A stretch of DNA of 64,000 bases from Orychophragmus violaceus (lineage: Eukaryota > Streptophyta > Magnoliopsida > Brassicales > Brassicaceae), in the NCBI GenBank assembly GCA_030180135.1, contig CM058229.1, positions 41,319,522 to 41,383,521 of the forward strand, in the 5' to 3' direction. The translations under genes and the position numbers were made by a program. The notes under the pieces were generated by a model that did not search any database, was not told the origin of the DNA, and was given only the letters and a program-made list of their open reading frames with translations. Below are positions 21,689-33,745 of the stretch, piece after piece (the first letter of the stretch is position 1; each line of letters starts with the position of its first letter).

Positions 21689-23009
21689 TTTTTTTTTCCA
21701 CTAGAATGATTTTCATTTTATTACCAGAAGTGGAATACATTTTTGAAACACAATCCTACAAGTCTAAAGCCGGCTATCACAAATCGATACCGGAGTCAAA
21801 AGCCGGCAGACTATAAGAAAATCTCCAGAGACAAAATAAACACAAGACAACAGGCTGAAAACAAGATACAGCCTTATAACCATAATGCCGCTAGACAGAA
21901 ACCGCTAACAACACCACAAGGAAGCAAACGTCAGATCAAGAATAAGCAGACAAGACATCGAAGAGGTAGTGAGCACCAAACGCCAAGAGAAAAAAAAAGC
22001 GAAACATCTGAAGCCGAGAATTATTGAGACACATCCACCGACATTCATTATATTGCTTCACCATTATGAGCCACGAGTAAGCCGTATGCAGACCAAGCCA
22101 GGGAAGATGAATGACCAATCTTTTACCATTCGCCACCAAACGACTAGATGCGAAAGAGCCGAAGCTCCAATTCCTTAAAGATAGGCTGGAGAACCCTTGC
22201 TAGAGGTAGAAGACCAAAAGCAGAAGATATAGAAGAAAACCGCAAGAACTATGCCGTCGCATCTAACAAGAAGGAAAAGCACACTCTCCACACTAAGCAA
22301 CACACCACCCGATGCAAGCGAAAATCAGAAGCACAACAGCCACAAGAAGGCAAAAGAACTCCTAGCTAACCACGAACACAAGCAAGAAGACCTCGAACAA
22401 TAGGCTGCAACTCTACCAACCGATCTGACTAACGCATTTACAAGAGCGAGATTAACAGAAATGTCAACCACCATCGACCCTAATTACAGACAAACCCAAC
22501 CTAAACCAATGTACCCAAATAAAAGCAAACCGGAGGCCAAACCCAGATCCGACAAAAAACAATCGACCTCGACGAGTTACGGGAAGGTCAAACCCACTGA
22601 TAATCGGTCAGATCTACAGCACCCCGGAGACCACCTCCGTCAGGCGACGACGCAGCAACAAACACCCATGAAGCCGACGCTTTTCCTCCCCTCCAATCTC
22701 AGCCAACGACGGATAATCGGACGAAGCTCCCCTGCACACGACGCACCACCATCTCACGCCAAGGCTGCAACCACCAGAGACTCCCGAACCACCAAGTCGC
22801 CAACAGAGATAGAGAAGGAGGACCAGATCTCGGCGAGGCTAGAACTCCGACAATAAGCCTTACAAACCTAAAACGAAGCAAATGAGCCTCTTCCGGCGGC
22901 AACGGCGCAGCTCACCGGTCGCCGGAGAAGAAGCAGAGACGAAAACAGCGATCCTCGAAAAGCGTGCCTGGGACTCACTTTAGGGCGATCCTCGAAAAGC
23001 GTGCCTAAG
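21689..23009 (-). mobile_element. Polyadenylated non-coding retroposon (LINE-derived or Sadhu-like)
   Basis: On the minus strand a GC-rich 5' end runs into an AT-rich 3' end with poly(A) (T run from 21688). It is flanked by a 15-bp direct repeat AGTCTAAATCATCTT (21674-21688) and AGTCTGGATCATCTT (23010-23024). No RT or endonuclease motif is seen; ORFs are short and unrecognised. The 5' end has a duplicated GCGATCCTCGAAAAGCGTGC (22948-23008 region). Size, poly(A) and long TSD suggest LINE-enzyme mobilisation; the family name is a guess. Confidence 0.65.
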
Positions 23010-23024
23010 AGTCTGGATCATCTT

Positions 23025-23545
23025 ATCATTGAGTATAAGTTGGAGATATGATTTGCTAGTTGCTACGTTACAAATTTTGCTCATATTGAGTTTTCATTAT
23101 CGGTTAAAAAATTGTTATGTCAATCGGTCTCTTTGTTGCACTATAACTTGTGTTAGAGCTACCGGAACTAACTAGTTAATCGAAATTAATAAAATTAATC
23201 GAAATCATTTGAATGTCCCAACACTTTCGGTTCAAATCGGCAGAGATAATTAACCGAATTTTTCAATAACCGACTTATATCAAACAAAAATTATATTCAG
23301 TAAGTAGTGGCAGATTTTCTTAGAAACCCAATTAACTGAATAAACCACTAAGCGAACCGAACCGATTACTTTGTAAAAAATAGTACAAGAGAATTGATTT
23401 TTATATAATAAAAAAAAAAAAAAAATTGCTAAAGAAAAGCCTGGTTTCATGAGGTAGCCCAAAAGCCCAGAATTCGATATTGTTTTTTTTTGGGATTCTT
23501 TGTTGACTGGAATCTTCCTTATCCGCTCGGTGGTTGCAGTGAAAG
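23025..23545. other. Intergenic, upstream of the ATPase gene
   Basis: About 520 bp, AT-rich, with several AACCGA/TCGGTT motifs (23180-23370) and an A run near 23408-23425. I see no gene; the promoter of the following gene must lie here. Confidence 0.5.
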
Positions 23546-25358
23546 ATGGCCGGAGTGTGCGTCCCATGGGGTGGCCAAGCTTGTCGCCTTCCTTTCCCAA
23601 TCCGCTGGCAACTTCCGGTTTCCTTCGCTCTTCCGAAGTCCTCATCTATGATCGTCGACGACAATCTCGGCGCATTCCTCGAGGTCTAATTTACTGTAAA
23701 TCACCTCTGTTCTGTTCTACACTTCAATCTGATTATTTTTCCTAAAGCCTTTGGTGTTTGTAGATTCTCCCCCGAGATCTGCGTCACCGTCTCCTGAACG
23801 ATCCCCGCAGAAACCAGCTCGTAGAGGTTGTTACCTCTTACTTCTTATTGTCAAGCACACAATTTTAAAGCCTAGAAAGGGTTTTAGAGAAACGATGATT
23901 TTGTATATCGATTAGGTCATAATGGACTTGGGGAGACCACCAGAAGCACGTTATCTCGGAGAACCCGGAGGACAGTATCTTAGGAACATCGAGGTACACC
24001 AATTTTTATGTTGTATCTTCATTTCAACTGTTGTGTGTGTGCGTTTGCTTTTCTTTAATTTAAATTTTGATTCTTGTGTCCATGAAAACACTAGTTTAGG
24101 TATCCATGGAAGAGCTAGAGGATGCTCGAGAGCTGGTAGGTGAATTTGGGGCTGATAATAGAGCTGGAATAGAAGGTACATTGCACAGGATATCAGCCAT
24201 TCGCAATAGGAAAGGCTTCATCGTTGGTCTAACTTGTCGGGTTGGGAGAGCTGTGAGTGGTAACATTGACATGCTCTATGATCTTCTTCACTATGGCAAA
24301 AGCATCTTGTTCGTTGGGCGGTACTTGTCGCTTGACTTACACACTACTCCATTGCTTCATTTCTCATATTTGATGATGATTGATCGAGTTAATCATAGGC
24401 CCGGTGTTGGAAAGACCACTGTTTTGCGGGAGATTGCTCGTGTCTTGTCTGATGAATTCCAGAAAAGAGTGGTGAGTTTTGTTGCCTATCCCTAATATAT
24501 ATATTTTTCTTAGCCATGAAAGGTTCTACCTTTTTAAGTGATCTCAATAATGTGAAATGTGTGTTTAGGTGATAATTGATACAAGCAACGAAATAGGAGG
24601 AGATGGCGATATTCCACACTCAGCTATTGGAGGTGCACGTAGAATGCAAGTACCGAAGCCATCTTTGCAGCATAAAGTGATGATAGAGGCAGTGGAGAAC
24701 CATATGCCTCAGGTGATCATCGTTGATGAGATCGGCACAGAAGCTGAAGCGCTTGCCTGTCGTTCCATTGCCGAAAGGGGAGTGATGTTGATTGGCACTG
24801 CTCATGGAGAGCAGCTCCAGAACATCATAAAGAACCCTACTCTTTCAGATTTGGTAATCAATCACTTGTCTGAATGTTATGTTGTCCTTTGCTTCAGGTT
24901 TCCACAAAGCTTTTCTTATTGTTGGTTTGTAGATTGGTGGTATTGAGACTGTCACTCTTGGAGACGAAGAAGCAAGGGCGAGAAGGAGCCAGAAGAGCAT
25001 TCTGGAGAGAAAAGCTCCCCCGACTTTTTATTTCTTGATCGAGATGAGAGAGAGAGATTATTGGATTGCACATCAGGTAGGCTTCCTAGTTGATTTTCAT
25101 AATTCTCTGATCTTGCATCTGCAGTAACTATCATGTCGACATTCTTACTCTTGTGCAGACTGAAAAGAGTGTTGATATGTTGCTTCGGGGAAGGAACCCC
25201 ATGGTTGAGGTACCCAATATCTTAATTTGAGGTACTGATTTGACTTGTATAGGCTAATTTATAACTTATGGGTTTTAAAATTTCAGGTAAGGAAAAGAGA
25301 TGAAGAGTTTAATGTGGTGATAGAAAGATGGAAGTCGTACGACGGACAAGGCATCTGA
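23546..25358 (+). CDS. Ycf45-like AAA ATPase (P-loop NTPase), nine exons
   Basis: Exons inferred from GT/AG borders and a continuous frame: 23546-23683, 23764-23826, 23916-23993, 24100-24320, 24399-24471, 24569-24853, 24933-25076, 25159-25209, 25287-25358. This gives 374 aa. An N-terminal segment (LPRDLRHRLLNDPRRN) precedes Walker A GRPGVGKTT (about residue 170), DTSNEIGGDGDIPH, Walker B QVIIVDEIG and the sensor-like GTAHGEQL. This is the Ycf45/SPD1 family of cyanobacterial descent; I recognise it as close to Arabidopsis At1g33290. A precise role is unknown; a relative (SPD1) is needed for plastid development. Every exon border keeps the frame and no stop is seen, so it looks functional. The ATG is the first in frame and gives MAGVCVPWGG. 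Confidence 0.92.
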
Positions 25359-26898
25359 GTTAATGGTTGTCAAGTCCACAATCTTGTCTTTTTCTCAACA
25401 AAAACATATGGAGATCATGTGTATACCACAAAACAGCATCATCTTTTTAGTTTATTTCATATGAACAATGTAAATCGAGGTGACTTGGAAGTCTGATTAA
25501 TAAACTTTTTACTGTTTTAAATAGTAAACATCCGAATTTGGGTTCTTAGAAAATGCAAATTGTATTGGAACATAGAAGAAAGTTTTGTCTCTTGGCTGCT
25601 CTGCTTATTAGCTCTCTGTTTTGGTTATTGCCAAACGAATAACAGCTTACGTGTTTGAGTAACAACTTCAACCTTTGTAATCCATTTACAGATGCAGGCT
25701 TACGCTGCTTTGGATTGACTACAAATTTCGTTTTTTATTAGTAAATCTTAAAGAATGATTGATTGATGCAGGCTTACTACGCAGTTACGCTATGGAAGCA
25801 TTGTTTGTAGCTGCTTCTGGATAAATCCTCAAACGAACTTTGACGTTAGGTCTGAAAATGAGCCATTTTGAATGCATGCCTATCAAAATGCAGGAGGTGT
25901 TAGAAAGTTATAGCAAACTGGAATCTGAACAACAAAGTTTTGAGGTCATTTGAAACTAAACTACAGTATGTGAAAGCCGTTTATGAGAGATACGTGAAAG
26001 CACTTGGACTGATGGACTAAAGAAGACGAAATCAAAGTGGCAGCTGATATAATGGAAAACAACCAGTGAGAAACAAAAAACTTTATGAAGAAGAAACTTA
26101 ACAAGCATTGGACAAACTTCAATATCGTCCTTTTGAAATCTAAGCGTCTTTTTTTTTTTTTTTTTTTGTGTGTGGTTCAGTGCCTTGAGTTGTAGTTGTA
26201 CACAGTTGATGGCAAAAGAGAGCAACAAGTAGAATTCTTCACATTTGAAATGAAAAGACAGATCTCGAATCAGACCCTGATTAAACGTGATTGCTTTTGA
26301 GGATGTTGCTGACCGTAGAATTAGAAACCTCTCTAACCTGTTAATCTGCTACTTACATTATTCAGATCCCAAATGACACTTCAATTTAGGTGTGACTGCG
26401 GAAGTGATGCGATTAGTTGACGTTAAAGGTCCTATTTATAGTGTTTGGATGCTGACTTCTTCTTGGGCCGTTAACTCCTTAGCGGGCTTGTCTTCTTGGG
26501 CCGACATCAAATATGAATGATTTAGACAAAATTTCCAATGGGCTTTGAATGGGTGCTAAACCCTTATCCAACAATACCATAAAACGTTTGAGACTGATTG
26601 CAAATTTACACCTTTGTAGTGGATCTCAAGTTAATAACATAAGAGTCTAAGCTAGTTTGGCTGTTTGTGTGACTTGTCATTCCGTTTAAGCTTTTATCAC
26701 TATGTTGCCTTCTTTTTTGTTTTTTCAGCTTTTCATTTGCATGCCCCAATTGTGTTACTTGGGAGCTTTGCTTATGTTACCATAATGATAAAGTTAACGG
26801 TTTGGGTTTCGTGAGTTCGAAGATTCACACCAAAGATTCGTATTTCGTGAATTTGGACTTTGTATAGATAATGATATAGATTTCCTATGAATCAAAGA
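25359..26898. other. Intergenic, downstream of the ATPase gene
   Basis: The first about 150 bp is the likely 3' UTR (AATAAA-like TTAATAAAC near 25497). Near 25960-26020 a short phrase reads FETKLQYVKAVYERYVKAL before a stop, possibly a relic of a coiled-coil gene; I do not recognise it. A T run lies at 26150-26167. The rest shows no gene. Confidence 0.45.
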
Positions 26899-26900
26899 CA

Positions 26901-27324
26901 TATTTATGATTGAATGTCGAGATCGAACTTATACAATCGAAAGGAGTATACAAAATGGAATTATAGCTATTTAGTCGAAGTGTTCTTGATGAAAGTTGGA
27001 GTGCCTTGAATGATCTTCTCTTCTTCTTTAAATAGCTTCGACCCCTCGATCTCCTAGCTCCGATCCTTCGGCGGATCGTTGGCGACGATCTCCTTTTTTC
27101 CCTGATTCGCGGAAGCAGTTGCAACCGCCAATAACTCGGTCTTGTCGATGTCGAACTGTCCCGTCTGATGCCTTGATCCACGTGGGCTTATGTCGACGAG
27201 TAGTCTAATGGGCTTCGAACCACAATCGAGCCTAACTGTCAGTTAACGGGCTCAAATCACAGCTTTGGGCCTTCAGCCTTATTTTTATGGGCTGGATTTC
27301 CAAGAGGGAAATCCAGTACCAACA
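26901..27324 (-). repeat. 3' LTR of the Tat-type element
   Basis: About 424 bp, matching 31765-32186. On the minus strand it begins TGTTGGTACTGGATTTCC. The outer end is uncertain by a few bases. Confidence 0.88.
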
Positions 27325-27340
27325 ATAGCCCCCCAGCCCA
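27325..27340 (-). other. Polypurine tract of the Tat-type element
   Basis: The minus strand reads GGGCTGGGGGGCTAT immediately before the LTR start. Confidence 0.8.
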
Positions 27341-28010
27341 TTAATTCGGCGGGTTGAAGTTAATAGGCGGTGGACGTTCTTGGGAAGACGCGCGTCACCT
27401 CAAGCATTAATGTCCTAATGATTATGTCTCCCGTATCGTTGATCTTGTATCGGATGAACGATCGAGATGATAGCGTGGACTTGCTTAGGCGACTCATAGC
27501 GCGTGGATGGTTCCGAAGAGAGGGTTAATTAAAATTTTACCATCTACCGTCGATATGGTCGACTATCGAACGGTTAAGATCTTAAGATTGTAACAAATCT
27601 TATCGATCTCGATTTGCGCGGACAAGACATGATTTTCAACCGCTTGTTCGTGACCGTCGATCTCGAATCAATGGTTAAGATCGCAAGAATACGAAAGATC
27701 CCCAAGATCTCGATTTCTTCGAAAATGATTAAGCCATTGATCATCATTGCAAATTAAAAATCGGACGGTTAGGATTTGGGGATACAAATCCCGTCGATCT
27801 CGAGAGAGAAGAGCATGAGTGGGTTTTAAATGGAAGTTACCCTGCACGATTCCCACTACGGGTCATTCTATATATCGGCAAGGTAACTTTTTTTCCCTCA
27901 CTTTAGCTTTTTCTTTCTCGCTCTAGTTCATAGTTTTGCAGTTTTCCAGAACTTCCTCTCTTTAGAATCTCTTTATTTTTACTCTTCTGTTTTGATATTC
28001 TATTACATCT

Positions 28011-30358
28011 ATGGCTCCGAGAAACACGACACGGTAGAGCACCAGTACATCGGCGGAGCCGCATGGCCCGCACCCGTCGTCTTCCCTGAACGCGGGACAC
28101 ATTCAGAGATTTATAACGAAGTGTCGGATCCCCCCGGGGGTCGAGATGGTGATTCCGTTCTCGACAGAGTCGCTGGAGAATGTCAGGGAGGTTTATTGCT
28201 GCGCCTCGTACACTTTTTTCGATAAGTGTGGGCTCTTTTTCCCCATCCCTCGCCTCATATCCTGGGTTCTGGCCCAGCTTCAGCTAGCCTTTCCCCATAT
28301 GACTCTGAATATCGTCCGATACGTTATCAGACTCGGGGTCAGAGCCACGGAGAAAGGGATCGAGTTTGGGGCTGAGGAACTCATGAGGCTTTGCTCAGTG
28401 AAACACAATGTCCGTGCTCCGGGGACGTATTATCTCTCCCCCCGTTTTGGGAAGATTCTCAAAGAGACTCCGGGGAGGGACGTATGGAAGGATCGATATT
28501 TCTTCTTTAAAATCAACAGCCACTCAGTCGGGGACTTCGACTATTCCGTTATTTCGACACGATGGGCTGTCAGCGTTGGTTAGCTTTTAGGCTTATAGAT
28601 TGGTATGCTTTTAGCGGATATCGAGCTGCTACTGACTTCTTTTTTTTGCTTTGTAGAAGCTCCCAAGTCGCTTTCTTTGAATCCGATAACATAGGGTTTG
28701 ATAGCTCGCCTAAGAGGGGGAGACATCAACTGGAACAATTTTACCACAGAACGTATACGAGCTGCTTTAAGGCTAGAGCATTAGCGAATCCCGCAAACTC
28801 GACCTCAAATTCCTCGAGGTGCACCAGCTCCACATGCTCTTTGCCTTCCTCCGCCTCCTCGACCGGTTCAGCCTCTGTTTCACATAGTTGAGCGGACTGG
28901 AGAAAGTAAGGATTTGTCATTGTCTTGCTTATTTTGACGATAATTTCGTGCTGATCCGCTTAACCTTTTTGCAGATCAATCCGCCTCGGATAGTAGCTCA
29001 ATTGCCAGTACGCCCCTGCACGAGAAGATGTCTCGCAGAGGAATAGCACACGCCAAAGTGGAAAGGATCCAATCGACCTGGCGAGCAAAATGTAAGGCAG
29101 GCGATCTTAGCAATGCCATCCTCTTTGCCCTCGGTCGGGTCCTCCTCCGCCTCCAGCTGGTTCTCCTCCTCTCCCAGATTAGGCCTCTCTTCCTCTGGTA
29201 CTTAGGTCCGAGGAAATCATTCTGGAGGTTGAGATTCTGCCTCCTCCCCCGGCCGGTCAGGAAATCGCTCCAGCCTGTTCTCGAGAGCTTTCTCTGCACG
29301 AATCCCATTCAAACGGTTCCAGGGGGGTCAGATGGCCGGAGCCAAGGCGGATATCGTCCTCCTACTCCGAAGCGTCAGAGGACTGACGTGGAGGCGACCT
29401 CGCGAAGGTCAAATCAGGAAGTCGAGGCGAGACCTGCCTCCTCAGGGTCAACAGGGACTTTTAACTGGTGCTTTAGGCAGCATAAGGAGTGCCCAATTAC
29501 GGACGACTTGAAAGGCGTGGCCTATCTGCTAAGGCACTTCAAGCACGCAAGCGTTCAGCTCCCGGCCGTCGGGGATATGGCTCTCGGAGAGGCCTATACC
29601 GACATGATGGTGGCTATTGGGAAGGTAAGGGTTTTACTCTTTCTCTTTTTCACGCGCAAGGTATTACGCTTTTGTTTTTCCAACGATTTTAACTTGTTTG
29701 TTTTTGGAATTATGCAGTCTTTGGAGGCTACGAACAGGTTCATGGCGAGGTCCGAACGTGAGCTACGCGATGTCTCTCAGACCAGTGAGCTCGATTGCCC
29801 TGAGAAGACGGTCCTCGACCTGAACGTGAAGCTTCAGGAGGCCATGGCTATATAGGAGGAGCTGAAGAAAAAGGTGGCTGAGTTTACTGGCATGTATGCT
29901 CGAATGATGCAGCTCAAGAACCAATAGGAGGACCTCACGCAAAAGCTTAATGTTGTTGTGACCCGGACCTAGGTTGCTGAAGAATCAAGCCGGGTTGCGG
30001 CTGCGAAGGCCACTCAGGATCGAGCCAATTTGAGGGAGGCTCTTGCGGAAAAGGAGTATGACACTAAGGTCGCGGTCCATAAGGCGAGGAAAGAGCTCAA
30101 CGACCAATACCTTGTGATCCTAGGAGGGATCAAGGAGAAGAGCGATAAGAGAAAAGTCAAGACTAGTGCCGAGATCCATCTTCAGGAGGCCTTGGCCAAC
30201 ATCGAGCTTATCGCCGAGATTTCCGCCGGCGAGGTGGACATGAACCAAGAGGTCTTAAAGCTGGCTGAAAAGAAGCGGATTGCAACCGAGGAGATGAATG
30301 CCGCAGCCGTCTCCAACTTCATCATCAGCAAGCTCAACCTTCCAGCCGTCTCTAAATA
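28011..30358 (+). pseudogene. Antisense ORF of Tat element (putative gypsy-type transposon domain)
   Basis: It opens at ATG 28011 (MAPRNTTR, then a stop at codon 9). The conserved domain follows at 28146-28583 (FDKCGLFFPIPRLISWVLAQ, FKINSHSVGDF), which I recognise as the plant 'putative gypsy type transposon' domain (Pfam Transposase_28). Intron-like borders follow near 28590-28656. Then come low-complexity Ser/Pro and basic stretches and a long charged coiled coil to the stop near 30358 (MREALAEKEYDTKVAVHKAR). Several stops (near 29855, 29925, 29970) break it. Its function in intact elements is not known to me. Confidence 0.78.
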
Positions 30359-30817
30359 ATCGAATTGCACGTGTTTTTTGCTTAGAAACGAAATGCCTAA
30401 GTCCAAGACAAATCTAACTCGAGGTGTAAGTGTTTTAGGATATCGCATCTCTAAAATCTTAGCTCGAGCTATCTCGTTTTTTACTTAGAACAAAACACTT
30501 TCTAAGTATACAAATGTCGAGCTATCTCAGTTTTTACTTAGAAAAAATGAGCTCGATTTAATCACACCTTGATAAAATAAAGGGAAATTCCTCACTTTTG
30601 ATCTCAAATGACAACTTGAATGTGTCATTTGTATAATACTTCGAGGTATTGTTTGCGAGACTGACTGATGGTTTTTTTTTTTGCATACGGGGTGGAGGTG
30701 TCCCCCAGTTCTTCTAATCTGTAAAGTTTAGAAGACTTTAAAGTTAATTAAGATTTTTGCTTTGAGGTCATATACTATCTTTGGACCGTTCAAATTGCTT
30801 ATTTTGGGTGACGATCA

Positions 30818-31190
30818 TTTCAGATCATTTTTTAATTTGAGGGGGCCATTTCAGGTCGCTCGTTTGAAGATACCATTTCAGGTCGCTTGTTTGAAGAGAC
30901 CATTTCAGGTCGCTTTTTTTGAGGAGACCATTTCAGGTCGCTCGTTTGAAGAGACCATTTCAGGTCGCTTTATTTGAGGAGACCATTTCAGGTCGCTCAT
31001 TTGAAGAGACCATTTCAGGTCGCTTGTTCGAAGAGACAATTTCAGGTCGCTCGTTTGAAGAGACCATTTCAGGTTGCTTTATTTGAGGGATCATTTCACA
31101 TCGCATATTTGAAGGATCATTTTAGATCGACGAGATAATTTCAGATCGCTTGTTCGAAGGATCATTTCAGATCGCTTGTTTCGAAGATAA
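30818..31190. repeat. 27-bp minisatellite
   Basis: About 13 degenerate tandem copies of ACCATTTCAGGTCGCTCGTT plus TGAAGAG. Units vary between 21 and 30 bp and decay towards the right. It lies in the non-coding part of the Tat element between antisense ORF and integrase relic. Confidence 0.9.
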
Positions 31191-31410
31191 ATAAGACAAA
31201 GAATTTTATTAAAATAATTAAAATTTGGCTTTACAAAGGTATTGAAGATCGAATTCGAGTGAAAACTTAAGGTAAGCTTATTTGACTCTGCTCGAGATTG
31301 TAGAACTCGATAAGAGTTTTGCTTGGGGGCGGTTGCGCTCGAGGTTGAGCTGCCTACATACCCTTTTGAGGGGATCAAGACATTTTGTAGTTCGATTATG
31401 GGGTGAATTT

Positions 31411-31740
31411 TCAATGAAAATACTTTTTGAGGTTGATGATATTCCAAGGTTGTAGCTCGGGTTTCTGGGTTTCCACCAACTTGAGTCGGTAGACCCCGTC
31501 CTTAACGACATCGGTGACCTGGTAAGGTCCTTCCAACTTTTCCCTTAACGTTCCAGCATGTTCATCCTTTTTGTGGTCGAACACCTTCTGCAAGATGAGC
31601 TCTACTACTTGAAACCTCCGAGTTTTAATTCTGGATTCGAGCTAATGCGAGGTTCCTCCTTTCGTCGACGAGATCGAGCTCGTCAGTTATCATCTGATTG
31701 TTCAGGTCCTCATGGTATGGGCATTCTTTTTGGCGAATGC
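31411..31740 (-). pseudogene. Gypsy integrase C-terminal relic
   Basis: The minus strand reads QKVFDHKKDEHAGTLREKLE, then GPYQV, GVYRLKL and PWNIINLKKYF. This is the GPY/F module and end of a Tat-type pol. Upstream (31740-31594) broken traces of the preceding region remain. Everything N-terminal of this is missing. Confidence 0.85.
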
Positions 31741-31764
31741 TAGATACGAGGATCTCCGCAGGTG

Positions 31765-32186
31765 TATTTATGATTGAATGTCGAGATCGAACTTATACAA
31801 TCGAGAGGAGTATACAAATTGGAATTATAGCTATTTAGTCGAAGTGTTCTTGATGAAAGTTGGAATGCCATGAATGATCTTCTCATCTTCTTTAAATAGC
31901 TTGGACCCCTCGTTCTTCTTGATCTGATCCTTCGACGGATCGTTGGCGACGATCTCCTTTTTTCCCTGATTCGCGGAAGCAGTTGCAACCTCCAATGACT
32001 CGGTCTTGTCGAAGTCAAACTGTCCCGTTTGATGCCTTGATCCACGTGGGCTTATGTCGACTCGTAGTCGAATGGGCTTCGAGCCACAATCGAGCCTAAC
32101 TGTTAGTTAATGGGCTCAAATTACGGATTTGGGCCTTCAGCCTTATTTATGGGCCGGATTTCCAAGAGGGAAATCCAGTACCAACA
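31765..32186 (-). repeat. 5' LTR of the Tat-type element
   Basis: About 422 bp partner of 26901-27324. No primer-binding site is seen inside it because the adjoining region is deleted. Confidence 0.88.
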
Positions 32187-32395
32187 TGTTTGATGTTTCG
32201 CTTCAACCGTCTATTTAGCTTTCTCGTGGGGGAAAAGTATAACAATTGAATGAATATAATTCAACCTGGGAACATATGGTAACTCCATGGTTACTGATGA
32301 AGTCACCGGCGTGGGTGAAAGAGTGGATTATGTTTGAATCATCTTTCTCATTTCTTATTGGCTTCTTTTAATCATGTCCACAATCTTTAAATAAA

Positions 32396-33085
32396 CTAGA
32401 GTCTAACCCGCACTGAGCGTGCGAGTGTTTTTTTAATTTACATTGTAGAATTGTCTGATTTATAAAATTTATGTTAATATCTTATTTTTAATATTCATAT
32501 ATCGTAGTTAACGAATTATTTGTCTGTTTAATTTTAGTTGTTAAACATATATTATTTGTGCTGATTTTAAATGAGTTTTAGACAACATTTGATTTCGTTT
32601 TATTTGTTTTAAATTAGCGGGCCTTAAAGATTGTTTGAACATATTTATGTATAATGAACCTTTTTAAGTGGACTAAATTTGTCATTGTTTGAAAAAAAGT
32701 TAAATTGTTTTTGCTTAAATCTTAAAAAGCCCATCTAATATTTTTATTTACATATATATAAAAAGCCAATTAAATTCTATACTATTGTAACAATTTAGAT
32801 TTCAAATAGTACATATCCCTGTAAATTCAACTAAATCAAATAATACCATGAATTATCTCTACCAATATAAAGATTAATATATCCTACGAAATCTAAACCA
32901 AATTAACTATTGATGATGTTTAATATTCAAAATATGTAAATAATTATACCAAATCTAAATTATAATAACTTTTTTTCAAAATAAATTTCGACAATTCTTA
33001 TAGATATAATTACTATTGTTAAGAAAACTATATATAAAATATATCAATATATTGTTAAGAAGTACAATATATAATTACTATTGGA
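32396..33085 (-). mobile_element. Non-autonomous Helitron (3' end clear, 5' end tentative)
   Basis: On the minus strand the right-hand terminus is a CGCAC/GTGCG hairpin (about 32409-32425), then a short spacer and CTAG (32399-32396) followed by T: the Helitron 3' signature. The body is AT-rich and non-coding. The candidate 5' end (minus strand A|TCCAATAGTAATTATA, at 33085) rests only on the A|TC rule. Confidence 0.55.
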
Positions 33086-33099
33086 TCATATTCAACTCT

Positions 33100-33745
33100 T
33101 GGTTCTATCTCTCCCCCACTTCAGCCTATCATAAGGGAGTTTTATAACGTCTCCCATACATAGCCCCATATAGAGACATCCCTATACTCGAGTGGTAACT
33201 ATCGTTGTGAACTCAGCTGATGTTAGATACTTTTCCAGTTTCCTTCACGATCCAACACACATTCCTTCAACATATCTTCCAATGTTTGAATGGTTAACCT
33301 CAACTAGCCCTCAATCTGTAGACAGTAAGCCATACTGAGGTGTGCCTTTCCCCATGGTTCCTTTTGGAAGGCCTGCCACAACTGACTGGCACTCCATGAA
33401 ACCTTACAATGAAATCGATGTACTTCTGAACAAGAAGATCGCCTTCATCAGTCTTCTTAATAGCCAAGAAGTGAGCGGATCGGTGAGTCTATCCACGATC
33501 ACCCAAACTGAATATTTTCTTACATATTTCCTATGTATCCTTGTAAATTACCATGTCACATTTTCATTTTGGTAAGGAAAGTCCTTACAGTAATCTTCTA
33601 GGAACTTTCCTCTTCGCTTTGACCAACTAACATGTCTGATGCAAAGAAACCCACATGGCAATTTCATTCTTCATCTCATCTTAGTGGTAGTAGCTTTTCA
33701 AGTCTTGATACATCTTTTTACTTCTCAGATGTGAAACTGCGACTG
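33100..33745 (-). pseudogene. Gypsy integrase relic
   Basis: On the minus strand, broken but ordered traces of a chromovirus-like integrase: YQDLK-like and zinc-binding region remains near 33720-33600, WVIVDRLT (33515-33490), ECQSVVAGLPKGTMG (near 33390-33340, where the second catalytic region should be) and TIQTLEDMLKECVLD (near 33290-33245). Many stops and deletions. No LTR can be assigned. Confidence 0.7.

Larger units (their letters stand above)
26901..32186 (-). mobile_element. Tat-type Gypsy retrotransposon, gutted
   Basis: LTRs at about 26901-27324 and 31765-32186 agree closely. The minus-strand start TGTTGGTACTGG and a polypurine tract beside the left LTR give a minus orientation. 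In that direction the 5' LTR is followed at once by the integrase C-terminus (31740-31411), so gag, protease, RT and most of integrase are deleted. Then come a minisatellite, an antisense ORF (plus strand, 28011-30358) and the 3' LTR. An antisense ORF between pol and the 3' LTR is a known Tat-lineage feature. I found no clean TSD. Confidence 0.85.

Noticed and set aside
26141..26170. The T run near 26150 as the tail of another retroposon
   Set aside because: I could not find a matching target duplication or a second boundary.
30818..31190. Minisatellite as centromeric satellite DNA
   Set aside because: The unit is 27 bp, not the about 178-bp Brassicaceae centromere repeat, and the array is confined to the Tat element.
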